43,128 nt of DNA from an uncultured Luminiphilus sp. (GCA_905182485.1 CAJJBO010000008.1:1-43128), one strand, 5' to 3'. Counted from the stretch's first letter, positions 1 to 9,784 are shown. Program-made: numbers and translations. Notes: generated by a model from the letters alone, not told the origin.

Positions 1-154
1 ATGAAGTCATCCATGGGGCCGTGGTCGTCTGCGAATGTCCGACGTATCCGCTGGCTACAGTCCAGAGAATAGCCTAGCACTTAGGTGACAACGCGGTAGC
101 CAGCAGACGCGGCGCTTATTAGCAACCCTACTTTCGCGCAAATACGAGAAGATC

Positions 155-1345
155 GCGGCAAGCCTTGATCCTCAATGTGCACTCTGCCATTTTGTCCTTC
201 GCGCTGTCTGAGCTGCGATCGGGTGGCGGTGGTCGAGCATCGACCCCGAAGCGCTGGACCGCTATCGTGACGAACCTAGATCGTGAGTTGGCAATTGTTA
301 GCGGCTGATGCGGTGGGTACTGGACGCGAGTTAGCGCGGGTCCACTTTGGCGGAGGGTCGCCGAACCACTTGTCAGAATTGGCCATCGCGACGATCTTTT
401 CGTCGGTGAGTCGACATTTCTTAGTGGGGAACGATACGCAGATCGCCATGGAATTGAATCCTCGCCGGACGTCGCGCGCGCAGCTTAATTTTTGAAAGGG
501 CTCGGTATCGGCCACGTCAAGCTAGAAGTGCGTGATGTGGATGCCACCGTGCAGCGGGAAATTGGCCGTGTGCAGTCCTTAGAGCTGCTCGAGGATGTGA
601 TTTCGATGCCCACGGGGTGAACTTCGATTCCATTAGCATGGATTATCTCATTGGGTTGCCCGGGCAGACAGTAGAGTCCAGTGAGCAAAGTATCCAAGCG
701 ATGATTTCCTTGGATCCGGATAGCTTAGTTTGTCTGCCGTTTCATCGACGAGAATCCGCTTTTCCGCATCAGATTGCGGTCGATACACAACAGCTCCCTC
801 CTCGCAGATCGACTCGCGATGTTTAATACGGTCTCCGAGGGTCTTACGTCGATCAGGTTACGAATGGGTGGGACTCAATTTGTTTGCGAAGCCCGACAAC
901 GAGCTGGCGGTGGCGCATCGCGAAGGAGATCTCTGCGCTGAATGTGTTGGGTTACGGCACAGAGGCTGAAGCGTCAGTTATTGGTATCGGTTTGGGGGCG
1001 CTCAGTGAGGTGTCTGGTTTGATAGTGCAAAATCAGGTCGATCCGGCGCTATGGCATCGCGCTGTCGAGTCGGTGCTGGTGTCAGCCGCCTCAGCGGTGT
1101 TCTCAGACGATAATGAGATATTGCGTCGAAAGGTCTTGAGGGGCTCTTATTGCCGACAACGGATACCGGCGGCCCAGCTCACCGCGGCGCAGCGCAAAGA
1201 CTGGCTTACCCCGCTAGTGGGTCAGGGTTTTGCAGAGGAGACGGATGGCGAGTACTTTTTGACGGAGACAGGACGATCGGTCTTGCCCCATATTTGGACC
1301 GATTCCTCACCTGATTTAGGGCCGTCTGACGGGCTTAGTCACCCG
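155..1345 (+). pseudogene. HemN-like radical SAM protein, heavily frameshifted
   Basis: Fragments of an oxygen-independent coproporphyrinogen III oxidase (HemN/HemZ) family protein follow one another in changing frames. At 184-225 the radical-SAM cluster reads LPFCPSRCLSCDRV, an intact CxxxCxxC (Cys codons at 193, 205 and 214). At about 343-370 it has VHFGGGSPN, the SAM-binding glycine motif. Then come KGLGIGHVKLEVRDVDATVQ (495-555), DYLIGLPGQT (640-670), GLNLFAKPDNELAVAHREGD (870-930) and LGYGTEAEASVIGIGLGAL (945-1005). At least six frame changes are needed (about 181, 238, 275, 495, 615, 840 and 945), and no ORF covers more than a third of it. It is paralogous to the intact gene at 13014-14327, which has lost exactly these catalytic motifs. 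Its 3' end meets that of the crtC remnant head-on. Either a true pseudogene or a very error-rich stretch of assembly; the family call is firm. Confidence 0.8.
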
Positions 1346-2324
1346 CGCCGAGGCATTCTGAAAGGCAATAGTAACTGCACCCACGGGCGACAAAAGCGCG
1401 TGAGGTCAATGCTTTCATGCATAAATTGCCCTTCGGGTCCTGCTTAGCTGGGAGCGCGTATAAAATGGCGTATCTTCCAGCGTCTTAGCGATCGGCTGCG
1501 GTCGAGATCGGTAGGCGAGCGGGACGGGATACGCGCCAGACAGGTGCTTTCGGTAAGTGTTGCAACGGCGGTGTTGGAGTGCGTTGTATGATGCCGTTTC
1601 GATTGATAGTAGAGACACCTGCTTTTCACCGCCACTGCGTAACTGCACATCGTAATGAATCTCACAATCCCCCTCTGCCGAATGTGCCTCGACACCAATT
1701 CCAAGTGTTGAAACCGTGCTCTATAGGCGCAGTTCCTAAGTTCGAATCAACATAGGCAGCGCCTCGCCAAGACAAGCGCCGGTCGATCCATTGTCACCTC
1801 AATATTGGCTATTGGGGCAACGGGCCACCACCAATGATGCGCTTCCATGGTCAAGTTGAAAGCACTCTTTTGAGGTGTGATTGAACGCGACCGTTGATCT
1901 CCCCACTGACGCGCTGCCCCCAGGGGCTGGCCGTTCTGTCGAACGGTGATCGTCAGTCCCTCTTCGGTGGCCGCTAATCTGACTGGGTCCAATCGTTAAG
2001 TGCATCCGAGCGCTGGGTCAGCGCCTGCTGACCTCGCTCGGTCATACACCACCGCGACTTTCTCGGCCCATAAAGAATCACATTGAGGCTGACATGGTTG
2101 GTTGGGGTGGTATCACCCCGCTGTCGAGCGCGAAAGTAGTAAGGGGAAAAAACGCTGCCGATGAACGCAATCACAGTGACTCCGAAGTGGCCGCAGTCAC
2201 TGAAACCATCGACATACCACCACCGGTAGCCCGAATCTGGGACGTGGTTGCGCAAAGCCCAGTTTGAGACTGCCATGCCCGCTTCATGGGGCGTGGCAGA
2301 GCGCATGGTTGTCGCATCATTCAT
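1339..2324 (-). pseudogene. crtC: Carotenoid 1,2-hydratase CrtC, frameshifted
   Basis: CrtC adds water to the 1,2 double bond of acyclic carotenoids (neurosporene or lycopene series) in the spheroidene/spirilloxanthin pathway. The N-terminal 116-residue ORF (2324-1974) carries the family signatures GYRWWYVDGFSD, VIAFIGSVFSPYY and LNVILYGPRKSRWCMTERG. Later pieces appear in other frames: AAYVDSNLGTAPIEHGFNTW near 1745-1690, CEIHYDVQLRSGGEKQ near 1660-1610, WRVSRPARLP near 1545-1510, AKTLEDTPFYTRSQ near 1485-1440, and MHESIDLTRFCRPWVQLLLP near 1420-1360. The whole length of the family can be followed, but about five indels interrupt it. It is divergent from crtE and shares the operator at 2358-2375. 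A second, shorter copy of the last 70 residues lies at 14742-14960. No intact crtC is in the window. Confidence 0.82.
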
Positions 2325-2357
2325 AGGGGTTGCACCGAGCCACTGAGTGGCGTAGTT

Positions 2358-2375
2358 TGTAACATAAATATAACA
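2358..2375. promoter_or_regulatory. PpsR/CrtJ-type operator between crtC and crtE
   Basis: TGTAACATAAATATAACA fits the TGT-N12-ACA consensus bound by the redox/light-responsive repressor PpsR (CrtJ). It lies 45 bp before the chosen crtE start and 34 bp before the divergent crtC start, so one site could control both. The surrounding 60 bp are AT-rich, as expected for a promoter. The match is exact; binding is inferred, and no ppsR gene is in the window. Confidence 0.65.
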
Positions 2376-2419
2376 CTAACAACTGTCATAATAATATGAC
2401 GGTTCTGGGAGAAAGGTTC

Positions 2420-3299
2420 ATGCAGGATCCATTACTCGACTGCGAAGACGATATCCGCGAACACCTCGCCGAACATATTACTCAGCAGTGTCCGCCCCTG
2501 CTGGGTCAGGCAATGGAATATGCGGTCTTTCCGGGTGGTGCTCGGGTGAGGCCGCAGCTTTGTATGGCGGTTGCACTCGCAAACAATAGCAGTGACCGTG
2601 CACTGGCTGCCGCCGCTGCGACTGCCGTCGAATTTCTGCACTGTGCATCACTGGTCCACGACGATCTGCCCTGTTTCGACGACGCCACACAGCGCCGCGG
2701 TAAGCCATCGCTGCACGCTAAATTCGGAGAGAGAATTGCCGTTTTGACGGGTGATGCGCTGATCGTTGCTGCGTTCCAAACATTGGCGGTACACGCTATT
2801 CATCATGTCAGAGCAGAACGCGTGCCGCTGGTGCTATCGATTCTCGCTCGAGGCGTGGGCGCGCCACATGGCATTGCGGCGGGCCAGGCTTGGGAGTGTG
2901 AGCCCGCAGTCGATGTCTCTCGATATCATCGCGCTAAAACAGGTGCGCTGTTTATCGCCGCGACGTGCGCAGGCGCCGCATCAGCCGGTGTAGATCCCGG
3001 TCCGTGGGTCAATTTAGGTGCTTGTATAGGTGAAGCGTTTCAGGTGGCAGATGACATTAAGGACGCGGTGGGCAACCCCGAGATACTGGGTAAAGCGGTT
3101 GGTATCGATGCCAAGCTGGGAAGGCCCAGCGCCGTCGGTGAGCTGGGTTTAGATGGCGCAACGGCACGGCTTGAAAAATTTGCTGGAGGAGGGCTTGGAT
3201 AGCGTTCCTCACTGCGCGGGCAGAGAGAGTCTCGTCAGGCTCGTTCGCGCTCAGTCGTCGCGCTTTGTGCCTGAAAAGCTTGGCCGGTCAGCGGCCTGA
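2420..3299 (+). CDS. crtE: Geranylgeranyl diphosphate synthase (one frameshift near the 3' end)
   Basis: CrtE condenses isopentenyl diphosphate onto farnesyl diphosphate to give the C20 precursor of carotenoids and of the bacteriochlorophyll tail. The first aspartate-rich motif DDLPCFDD and the second FQVADDIKD are both present, with the chain-folding region LVHDDLPCFDDATQRRGKPS. I choose ATG 2420 because GAGAAAGG lies just before it; ATG 2396 in the same frame has no such site. The original frame stops at 3202, but the next frame continues with EEGLDSVPHCAGRESLVRLV, the normal CrtE C-terminus, to a TGA at 3297. One extra T in GAAAAATTTGCTG (about 3176-3183) explains it. Corrected length is 292 residues, typical of the family. 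It is followed 3 bp later by crtF. Confidence 0.88.
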
Positions 3300-3302
3300 T
3301 CG

Positions 3303-4447
3303 ATGTTTGCCGATCACGATACTTGGTCACAGCAGCAACCTGCGCCCTCCGACTGGCGTTGTCGGTGGCGGCTGTTTAGAAATCGCTTACTCGCTGATCC
3401 GAAGTTTCAGCGATGGGCGGCTAGAACGCCGCTGGTAAAACGTATGCGAGCAAAAAAGCGACTGACCTACATCACTTAACGGCCGGCTTTGTTTATACCC
3501 AAACCTTAACGGCCGTCGTGCAGTGCAACTTGCTCGCTGTCCTGCAGGGCCGGATTGAATCCACCAAGTCGGTGGCTGCGATGTGTGGCTTATCCACCGC
3601 CGCTGCACAGACGCTGCTGACTGCCGCCGCCGCTCTGAAGCTGACCGAAGAAGTGTCACGTGGTTTTTGGATGGTGGGTGAGCTGGGTGCCTCAGTGCTG
3701 GGTAATCCCGCTGTCGCCGACATGGTGAAGCACCATTCGGTGCTCTATCGAGACTTAGCAGATCCCTTAGGCGTACTCCGTCATCGCAGCAAAACGGGCT
3801 TGCGAGACTACTGGAGCTATGTGCCCGGTAGCAGCAGTCCTGCTGAGGGGCATCGGGAATACAGTCAATTGATGAGTAGTTCGCTAGCCCTCATTGGCGA
3901 TCACATTCTCAATAGTTACCCCTTAGACAGTTATGGCAGTTTGGTTGATGTTGCCGGTGGCACCGGAAACTTTGCCCGGGCAGTTAAAAAACGCTACCCC
4001 CATCTGAGTGCGACGGTTCTGGACTTGCCGGAAGTGGTCACTGAAGCCAAGGATCAAGGGCTGAATAGTCCTATTCGGTTCGTCGCGACCGATATGTTTC
4101 GCTCCTCTCTTCCCCCTGATACAGAGCTTTTCTCCTTGGTCAGGGTGCTGCATGACCACGACGACGAGCCGGTGGGTCGGTTACTAGCGCGTCTGCACTC
4201 AGCGTTACGGCCCGGCGGGCACTTACTCATTGCCGAGCCCATGGCGGGTACGGCGGGCGCGGACCCCATTGGAGACACTTATTTTGGCTTTTATTTGTGG
4301 GCGATGGGCAGCGGAAGGCCCCGTACCGCCGAAGAATTAAGGGCAATGTGCTTGGCTGCCGGTTTTACGGGTGTGCGCGAGTTCAAGACGCCAATCCCTG
4401 CTTTAACGCGATTATTGGTGGCCGAAAAGGCGGTAAACAGCGAATGA
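3303..4447 (+). CDS. crtF: Hydroxyneurosporene O-methyltransferase CrtF (one frameshift in an A-run)
   Basis: CrtF is an S-adenosylmethionine-dependent O-methyltransferase that makes the methoxy groups of spheroidene/spirilloxanthin-type carotenoids. The N-terminal piece (3303-3479) reads WRCRWRLFRNRLLADPKFQR, as in CrtF, and then stops at 3477. The rest continues in another frame with TAGFVYTQTLTAVVQCNLL, which is the expected dimerisation helix. Adding one A to the run of six at 3452-3457 joins the frames (RAKKATDLHHLTAGFVY) and gives about 381 residues. The SAM-binding motif VDVAGGTGNFARAV is intact, followed by the acidic segment VLDLPEVV and LRPGGHLLIAEP. It starts 3 bp after crtE. The homopolymer context makes a sequencing or assembly indel likely; a real slippage mutation cannot be excluded. 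Confidence 0.87.
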
Positions 4448-4456
4448 TAAGAAATT

Positions 4457-4499
4457 TGTATTTTTTATTTGACACTGTGAATGTTAATTTAGAATGACA
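4457..4499 (+). promoter_or_regulatory. bchC promoter with two tandem TGT-N12-ACA operators
   Basis: Two exact PpsR/CrtJ half-palindromes lie in tandem: TGTATTTTTTATTTGACA at 4457-4474 and TGTTAATTTAGAATGACA at 4482-4499, with 7 bp between them (centres 25 bp apart). A consensus -35 hexamer TTGACA (4469-4474) lies in the first site and a TAGAAT -10-like hexamer (4490-4495) in the second, so the repressor would cover both elements. This closely mirrors the known bchC promoter of Rhodobacter capsulatus, where CrtJ binds two neighbouring palindromes cooperatively. The -35/-10 spacing of 15 bp is short. Start codon of bchC is 85 bp downstream. Confidence 0.75.
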
Positions 4500-4584
4500 C
4501 ATAAGCTACAGTGCCATGACGCCTCGAAGCAGAGATTGTTAATGGCCGATAAAGCCAATAAAAAAAGGATGAAATAGCGCGACC

Positions 4585-5531
4585 ATGGTAACGACGTCAA
4601 CTGCAGTGGTTTTTGAGCAACCTGGAGAAATGTCGGTTCGCCGCGTCCAGTTGCCAGAACCCCACGCTACAGATTGCGTTGTGAAGGTCCACTGGACTGG
4701 AATCAGCACCGGCACCGAGAGGCTACTCTGGGATGGCCGTATGCCCCCGTTTCCTGGTTTGGCCTATCCCCTAGTCCCGGTTATGAGAGTGTTGGCAGCG
4801 TCGTTGAATGCGGTGCCGAGACAAATGTAGAAGTCGGGCAACGCGTTTTTATTCCTGGCAGCCGCGGCTTTACCGATGTTCACGGATTATTTGGTGGAGC
4901 AGCCCATTCTCTGGTGGTTCCTGCTGAGAGGCTCGTCAAATTACCAACCGAAATGGAATCGACAGGTGTTTTATTGGCGCTTGCCGGAACAGCTTGTCAT
5001 GCCCTCCGTCGTATGGAGGATTTAGGTCCTCCTGATTTAATTATTGGCCATGGCGCACTCGGCAGATTGCTCGCGCGGATTACCGAAGCGGTGTATCAAA
5101 AGACCGTCACCGTTTGGGAAACGGACGCCGTTCGTCGCGAAGGGAGTCACGGCTACACCGTGCTAGATCCCTCCGAGGATACGCGCCGAGATTACCAACG
5201 GGTCTGTGACGTGAGCGGTGCGCACGACATTATTGATCAAGCGGTTCATCACTTCGCGAAACATGCCACCTTATGTCTCGCCGGCTTTTATGCCGCGCCG
5301 ATTCAATTCGACTTTCCTGCGGCCTTTATGCGAGAGATCGATATCCGAATCAGCGCAGAGTGGCAGGACCAAGATATGCAGACCGCAATGGATCTCGTCG
5401 CAAGTGGAGATCTCGACCTCAGCAACATTATTACGCATGACCAGCCTTATGACAGTGCTGAAAACGCTTACGAAACAGCGTTTTCTGATCCCGCTTGTTT
5501 GAAGATGGTCCTTGACTGGAGAGATGCATGA
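4585..5531 (+). CDS. bchC: Bacteriochlorophyllide a dehydrogenase BchC (one frameshift)
   Basis: BchC oxidises the C3 hydroxyethyl group of bacteriochlorophyllide to the acetyl group, an MDR-type dehydrogenase step late in bacteriochlorophyll a synthesis. The N-terminal 64 residues (STAVVFEQPGEMSVRRVQLP, WTGISTGTERLLWDG, FPGLAYPLVP) run to GTCCC at about 4776, where the frame breaks. The next frame continues with GYESVGSVVECGAETNVEVG and runs to 5531. One missing C (GTCCCGGT, expected GTCCCNGGT) restores a 315-residue protein, the normal length. VIIGHGALGRLL-like dinucleotide motif reads IIGHGALGRLLARI. The stop TGA overlaps the bchX ATG (ATGA), so the two are translationally coupled. No convincing Shine-Dalgarno lies directly before ATG 4585. 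Confidence 0.88.
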
Positions 5532-6526
5532 ACGCACCACAGAACCCAGAGGTGTATGACCCGGGGTTGGAATCTACCGGGGAGAGGGCCGACTTGTTGG
5601 CATCATCTGGTGAGGAAGCCCCCAAGACACAAATCATTGCGATTTATGGTAAGGGCGGCATCGGTAAAAGTTTCACGCTCGCCAATTTGTCTTACAACAT
5701 GGCGCAGCAAGGCAAAAAAGTATTACTGATCGGTTGCGATCCGAAGAGTGACACCACCTCGCTGTTGTTTGGCGGTAAAGCGTGTCCCACCATTATTGAA
5801 ACAGCGTCTGCAAAAAAAGCGGCCGGTGACGAGGTCTCGGTAGGCGACGTCATGTTCAAGCGCGATGGCGTTTTTGCCATGGAGCTGGGTGGACCAGAGG
5901 TCGGACGCGGCTGCGGTGGCAGAGGCATCATTCACGGCTTTGAAACGTTGGAGAAGCTCGGGTTCCATGACTGGGACTTTGACTACGTGCTCCTCGACTT
6001 TTTGGGCGACGTCGTATGCGGCGGATTCGGTTTGCCGATTGCTCGCGACATGTGCCAAAAAGTGATTGTCGTTGCGTCAAACGATCTGCAGTCACTCTAC
6101 GTAGCGAACAACGTTTGCTCCGCGGTTGAATACTTCCGCAAGCTCGGTGGCAATGTCGGCGTCGCAGGCATGGTGACCAATAAAGATGATGGTTCCGGTC
6201 AAGCACAGGCCTTCTGCAAGGCGGTTGGCATACCGGAGCTCGCTTCTATTCCCGCAAATGACGACATCAGACGCAAAAGCGCCTCCTATGAAATTATCGG
6301 GGGACCGGATGGAGAGTGGGGTTCACTGTTCACTGGTTTAGCAACGAATGTTGCCGAAGCGCCACCGCATAAACCTGAGCCGCTAACGCAAGATGGATTG
6401 CTTGAACTTTTTGACAGCGACACCGTGGGTCGCGACGTCGTACTTGAGCCTGCCAAGTTAGAAGACTTGTGCAGCGTTGAGCACCTGAATAAGCCCTCGT
6501 TGGAAGTCATTTATGACGCTATCTAG
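5528..6526 (+). CDS. bchX: Chlorophyllide a reductase iron protein BchX
   Basis: BchX is the ATP-dependent, nitrogenase-NifH-like electron donor of chlorophyllide a oxidoreductase; it passes electrons from its shared [4Fe-4S] cluster to BchYZ, which reduces ring B. The protein is 332 residues and intact. The P-loop IYGKGGIGKS is at about residues 38-47, the switch region IGCDPKSDTTS at about 67-77, and the two cluster cysteines lie in GCGGRG (about 130-135) and DVVCGGFG (about 158-165). It overlaps bchC by 4 bp and bchY by 14 bp. It is the only one of the five genes from crtE to bchY without a frame break. Confidence 0.96.
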   Translation: MNAPQNPEVYDPGLESTGERADLLASSGEEAPKTQIIAIYGKGGIGKSFTLANLSYNMAQQGKKVLLIGCDPKSDTTSLLFGGKACPTIIETASAKKAAGDEVSVGDVMFKRDGVFAMELGGPEVGRGCGGRGIIHGFETLEKLGFHDWDFDYVLLDFLGDVVCGGFGLPIARDMCQKVIVVASNDLQSLYVANNVCSAVEYFRKLGGNVGVAGMVTNKDDGSGQAQAFCKAVGIPELASIPANDDIRRKSASYEIIGGPDGEWGSLFTGLATNVAEAPPHKPEPLTQDGLLELFDSDTVGRDVVLEPAKLEDLCSVEHLNKPSLEVIYDAI

Positions 6527-7986
6527 CGACACTATCGCCGTAGACTCCGATACCGCTCCTCCAGCGGACGGTTGTCATGCGGGAGAAGGCGTCATGCGTG
6601 ATGCCGCGCAAAGGGCAGGCAAGACCGCGCAGCTGGAGCAATACGATAAGGATTATCCTAAGGGACCTCATGATCAACCTCAGAGCATGTGCCCCGCTTT
6701 TGGCTCATTGCGGGTGGGCTTGCGCATGCGGCGCACCGCGACGATTTTGTCGGGCTCTGCCTGTTGCGTTTACGGACTGACCTTTACCTCCCATTTTTAT
6801 GGCGCCAAGCGCACGGTGGGCTACGTCCCTTTCGATTCTGAGTCACTGGTGACGGGTAAATTATTTGAAGACATCCGCGAAGCGGTGCACGACATCGCTG
6901 ATCCTGATCAATACGACGCGGTTGTGGTTATAAACCTTTGCGTCCCGACGGCTTCTGGCGTGCCACTCGATCTGTTACCGGATGAGATTAATGGCGTCCG
7001 GATTATTGGTATTGATGTGCCAGGTTTTGGTGTGCCAACGCATGCTGAGGCAAAAGATGTCCTCGCGGGCGCCATGTTGCGCTACGCGCGGGGTGAGGTT
7101 CAGGCGGGCCCCGTCGCTCGACCTACCGTTGTCGAGACTGATGTGCCGACTGTTGCGATGGTGGGAGAAATATTCCCCGTTGACGCTATCACCATCGGGC
7201 GCATGATCCAGCCGATGGGAGTGAAAGCAGGGCCGGTCGTGCCAACGCGCGAATGGCGAGAGCTTTATGCGGCGCTTGATTGTTCTGCTGTTGCGATGTT
7301 GCACCCCTTTTATACCGCAACTGCTCGAGAGTTTACGGCTGCAGGCAGACCGCTTCTGGGGTCGGCGCCAGTCGGTGTAGAGGGGACGCGGGACTGGCTT
7401 GCTCATCTCGGCGACGTCTTGAATTTGCCTAAAAAGCGGATAGATGCGGCGATCAATGCCCAGTTAGCCGCTATTCGTGGTGCACTGAAAGAGAATCCAA
7501 TTGACGCGCGTATTACCCTCTCAGGTTATGAGGGATCGGAGCTGATCGTCGCTCGACTACTTATTGAGAGCGGCGCCAATGTTCGATACGTGGGCACGGC
7601 GTGCGCTAAATCTGATTGGTCGGCTCATGATTGTGAGTGGCTTGAATCGCATGGCGTCAAGGTGCAGTTCCGGGCTTCTCTTGAAGATGATCTTCACGCC
7701 ATGGATGCTTTTGAACCCGACATCGCAATTGGCACGACACCCGTAGTGCAGCAGCGCTAAAGAGCGCTCTATACCCAGCCTTTATTTCACCAATTTGATT
7801 TCAGCAAGCCCTCTGATGGGAGTCGCCGGTGCGGGCTCTTTGGCGGAGGTGATCAATACAGCAATAGCCGGACGCGACCGCTTTAAAACGATGGAAACGT
7901 TCTTTGCGGGTGTCGGTACCGGTACGAAAACCGGGATATGGACCCCACAGATTATAAGTCGATCGGGAATGGGAGAAGCTGGCTGA
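6513..7986 (+). CDS. bchY: Chlorophyllide a reductase subunit BchY (one frameshift)
   Basis: BchY is one half of the NifDK-like catalytic component of chlorophyllide a reductase. The first ORF (6513-7760) has the cluster-ligand regions [23 protein letters not shown] and [11 protein letters not shown], and ends at TTPVVQQR followed by TAA. The next frame carries on with [20 protein letters not shown] and [17 protein letters not shown] up to TGA 7984-7986, which is the normal BchY C-terminus. One extra base in GTGCAGCAGCGCTAAAG (about 7748-7752) explains the break and gives about 490 residues. The start overlaps the end of bchX; its stop shares one base with the ATG of bchZ (TGATG). Confidence 0.88.
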
Positions 7987-9439
7987 TGTTAGTCATGGAC
8001 CATGATCGCGCGGGGGGCTATTGGGGCTCCGTGTACATGTTTACCGCGGTCAAGGGCTTGCAGGTCATCATCGATGGGCCGGTGGGGTGTGAAAACTTAC
8101 CGGTGACGTCGGTGCTTCATTATACCGACGGGCTGCCGCCACATGAGCTACCGATTGTCGTCACGGGTCTTGCCGAGGAAGAGCTTGGACAGCGGGGCAC
8201 CGAGGGCGCGCTGCGTCGCGCGCACGAAACGCTAGATCCTAAGAAGCCCAGCGTAGTGGTTACCGGCTCTATTGCCGAGATGATTGGTGGCGGGGTAACT
8301 CCAACAGACACGAATATTCAACGCTTCCTCCGCGCACGATCGATGAGGATCAGTGGCAAAGTGCTGACCGAGCATTAGTGTGGCTATGGGACCAATTTGG
8401 TAAGGCCAAAGCTAAAAAGCGCAAGGCTAAAAAGACTGAAAATGCGAAGAAGCTGGTCAATATCATTGGTCCGGCTTATGGCTACTTTAATACGCCTTCG
8501 GATCTCGCTGAAATACAGCGTTTGATTGAGGGCATTGGTGCAGAGATCAATCTGACTTTCCCGCTGGGCTGCCCGCTGGAGAATATTGTGACGTTGGCCG
8601 ACGCCGACGCGAACGTCTGCCTCTATCGCGAGTATGGGCGCAAGCTGTGTGAGACCTTGGAGGCGCCGTATTTTCAGGCTCCGATCGGTCTGGATAGCAC
8701 GACCAAGTTTCTTCGCGCGATAGGTGAAGAGTTGGGTCTCGACCCCGAACCCTTTATCGAGCAAGAAAAACACACCACGCTGAAGCCAGTCTGGGATCTA
8801 TGGCGATCGGTGACCCAGGACTTTTTTGGCACGGCCAGTTTTGGGGTGGTGGCAACCGAGACTTATACACGCGGATTGCGACACTTCCTTGAGGGAGAGC
8901 TGGGCTTACCGTGTGCATTTCACTTTTCGCGCAAGCCTGGCGTCAAGCCTGATAACGAGCAAGTTCGTGAGGCCATTCGTGGATCGGGCGCGCTGCTGGT
9001 GTTTGGTGGTTACAACGAACGCATGTACATCAACGAAGCAGGAAATAAGAGCGTTTATGTTCCCGCATCCTTGCCTGGCACCATTATCCGTCGTCATACG
9101 GGCACGCCCTTTATGGGCTATGCGGGCACCTGTTATTTGGTGCAAGAAGTGTGCAATGCCCTTTTTGACGCACTCTTCAACATATTGCCGCTGGGCACGG
9201 AGCTCGACAAAGCAGAATCCACGCCAGCGCGGGCCGTAGAGGCTCTGATATGGGCCGACGCCGCACAAGGCGGTCTAAACCGCATCGTCGCAGCACAACC
9301 CATTTTGGTCCGGATCTCTGCCGCCAAGCGCCTGCGCGACGCCGCTGAGCGAGTCGCGCGCGCCGCAGGGGTCGACACAGTAGAGATTGAGCATGTTCAA
9401 CACGCAAGCGAAAGCCTGCAATTTGGAGATGCGGCATGA
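7986..9439 (+). CDS. bchZ: Chlorophyllide a reductase subunit BchZ (one frameshift)
   Basis: BchZ pairs with BchY to form the site where chlorophyllide a is reduced. ATG 7986 gives [20 protein letters not shown], the standard N-terminus, with the cluster region [10 protein letters not shown]. An ATG at 7938 in the same frame lies inside bchY and is not needed. The frame breaks at CGCTTCCTCCGCGC (about 8322-8332). The other frame continues with [20 protein letters not shown] and runs to 9439, and contains [13 protein letters not shown]. One missing base, probably in a C-run, restores about 484 residues. A lysine-rich stretch [17 protein letters not shown] follows the break. The stop overlaps a possible pufQ start (ATGA at 9436). 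Confidence 0.88.
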
Positions 9440-9483
9440 AGTTCAACCATCAGTCAGCACAACAACTAAAAGAGGCGGTCACT

Positions 9484-9699
9484 ATGGAGACAAACACTGT
9501 CAAGCGATCACATGAGCAAATAGATTCATTTGACCGGATCCAGTTCAAGTTTCTTTTCTTAATCGTTTTTTCGTGGTTTTTCGTGGCGTCACTAGGCAAG
9601 TTCTTGACCGCAACGCGAGGCAGTACTAACCAACATTTCTGGCAGGAGGCCGTAACGCAAACCAATAGCCTCGTTCCATACCTGTTTATGCGGGTTTAA
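9484..9699 (+). CDS. pufQ: PufQ-like small membrane protein
   Basis: A 71-residue protein sits between bchZ and pufL, the place of pufQ in purple bacteria. It has a short charged N-terminus, one transmembrane segment (FKFLFLIVFSWFFVASLGKF) and a C-terminal FWQEAVTQTNSLVPYLFM that resembles the AW-x-EA-x-x-I-x-P-x-x-F tail of PufQ. PufQ supports bacteriochlorophyll supply and assembly of pigment-protein complexes. I choose ATG 9484 because AAAGAGGCGG precedes it; ATG 9436 in the same frame overlaps the bchZ stop and would add 16 residues. Similarity is by pattern, not alignment; an unrelated small membrane protein remains possible. Confidence 0.68.
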   Translation: METNTVKRSHEQIDSFDRIQFKFLFLIVFSWFFVASLGKFLTATRGSTNQHFWQEAVTQTNSLVPYLFMRV

Positions 9700-9784
9700 A
9701 AAAAATCGTTCGGTTTAGCAATCGAATCGAGAGCCAGTTTTAGCAAGAAACAGACGCCGAGCGTCAACAAGGGAGATCATAAGC

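Noticed and set aside
4542..4577. Eleven-codon ORF (MADKANKKRMK) just upstream of bchC as a leader peptide
   Set aside because: No ribosome-binding site before it, no regulatory codon run, and no attenuator hairpin between it and bchC. Could still be chance.
7938..7986. ATG 7938 as the bchZ start
   Set aside because: It would place 16 extra residues inside the bchY coding region, and the family N-terminus begins at the ATG 7986 position.
4777..8330. Programmed ribosomal frameshifting in bchC, bchY and bchZ
   Set aside because: The break sites lack slippery heptamers and downstream pseudoknots, differ in direction (-1 and +1), and occur in unrelated genes too. Indel error or mutation is simpler.
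9436..9484. ATG 9436 as the pufQ start
   Set aside because: It overlaps the bchZ stop as ATGA, which is attractive, but the purine-rich site fits ATG 9484 better and the family is about 70-75 residues. Left as an alternative.
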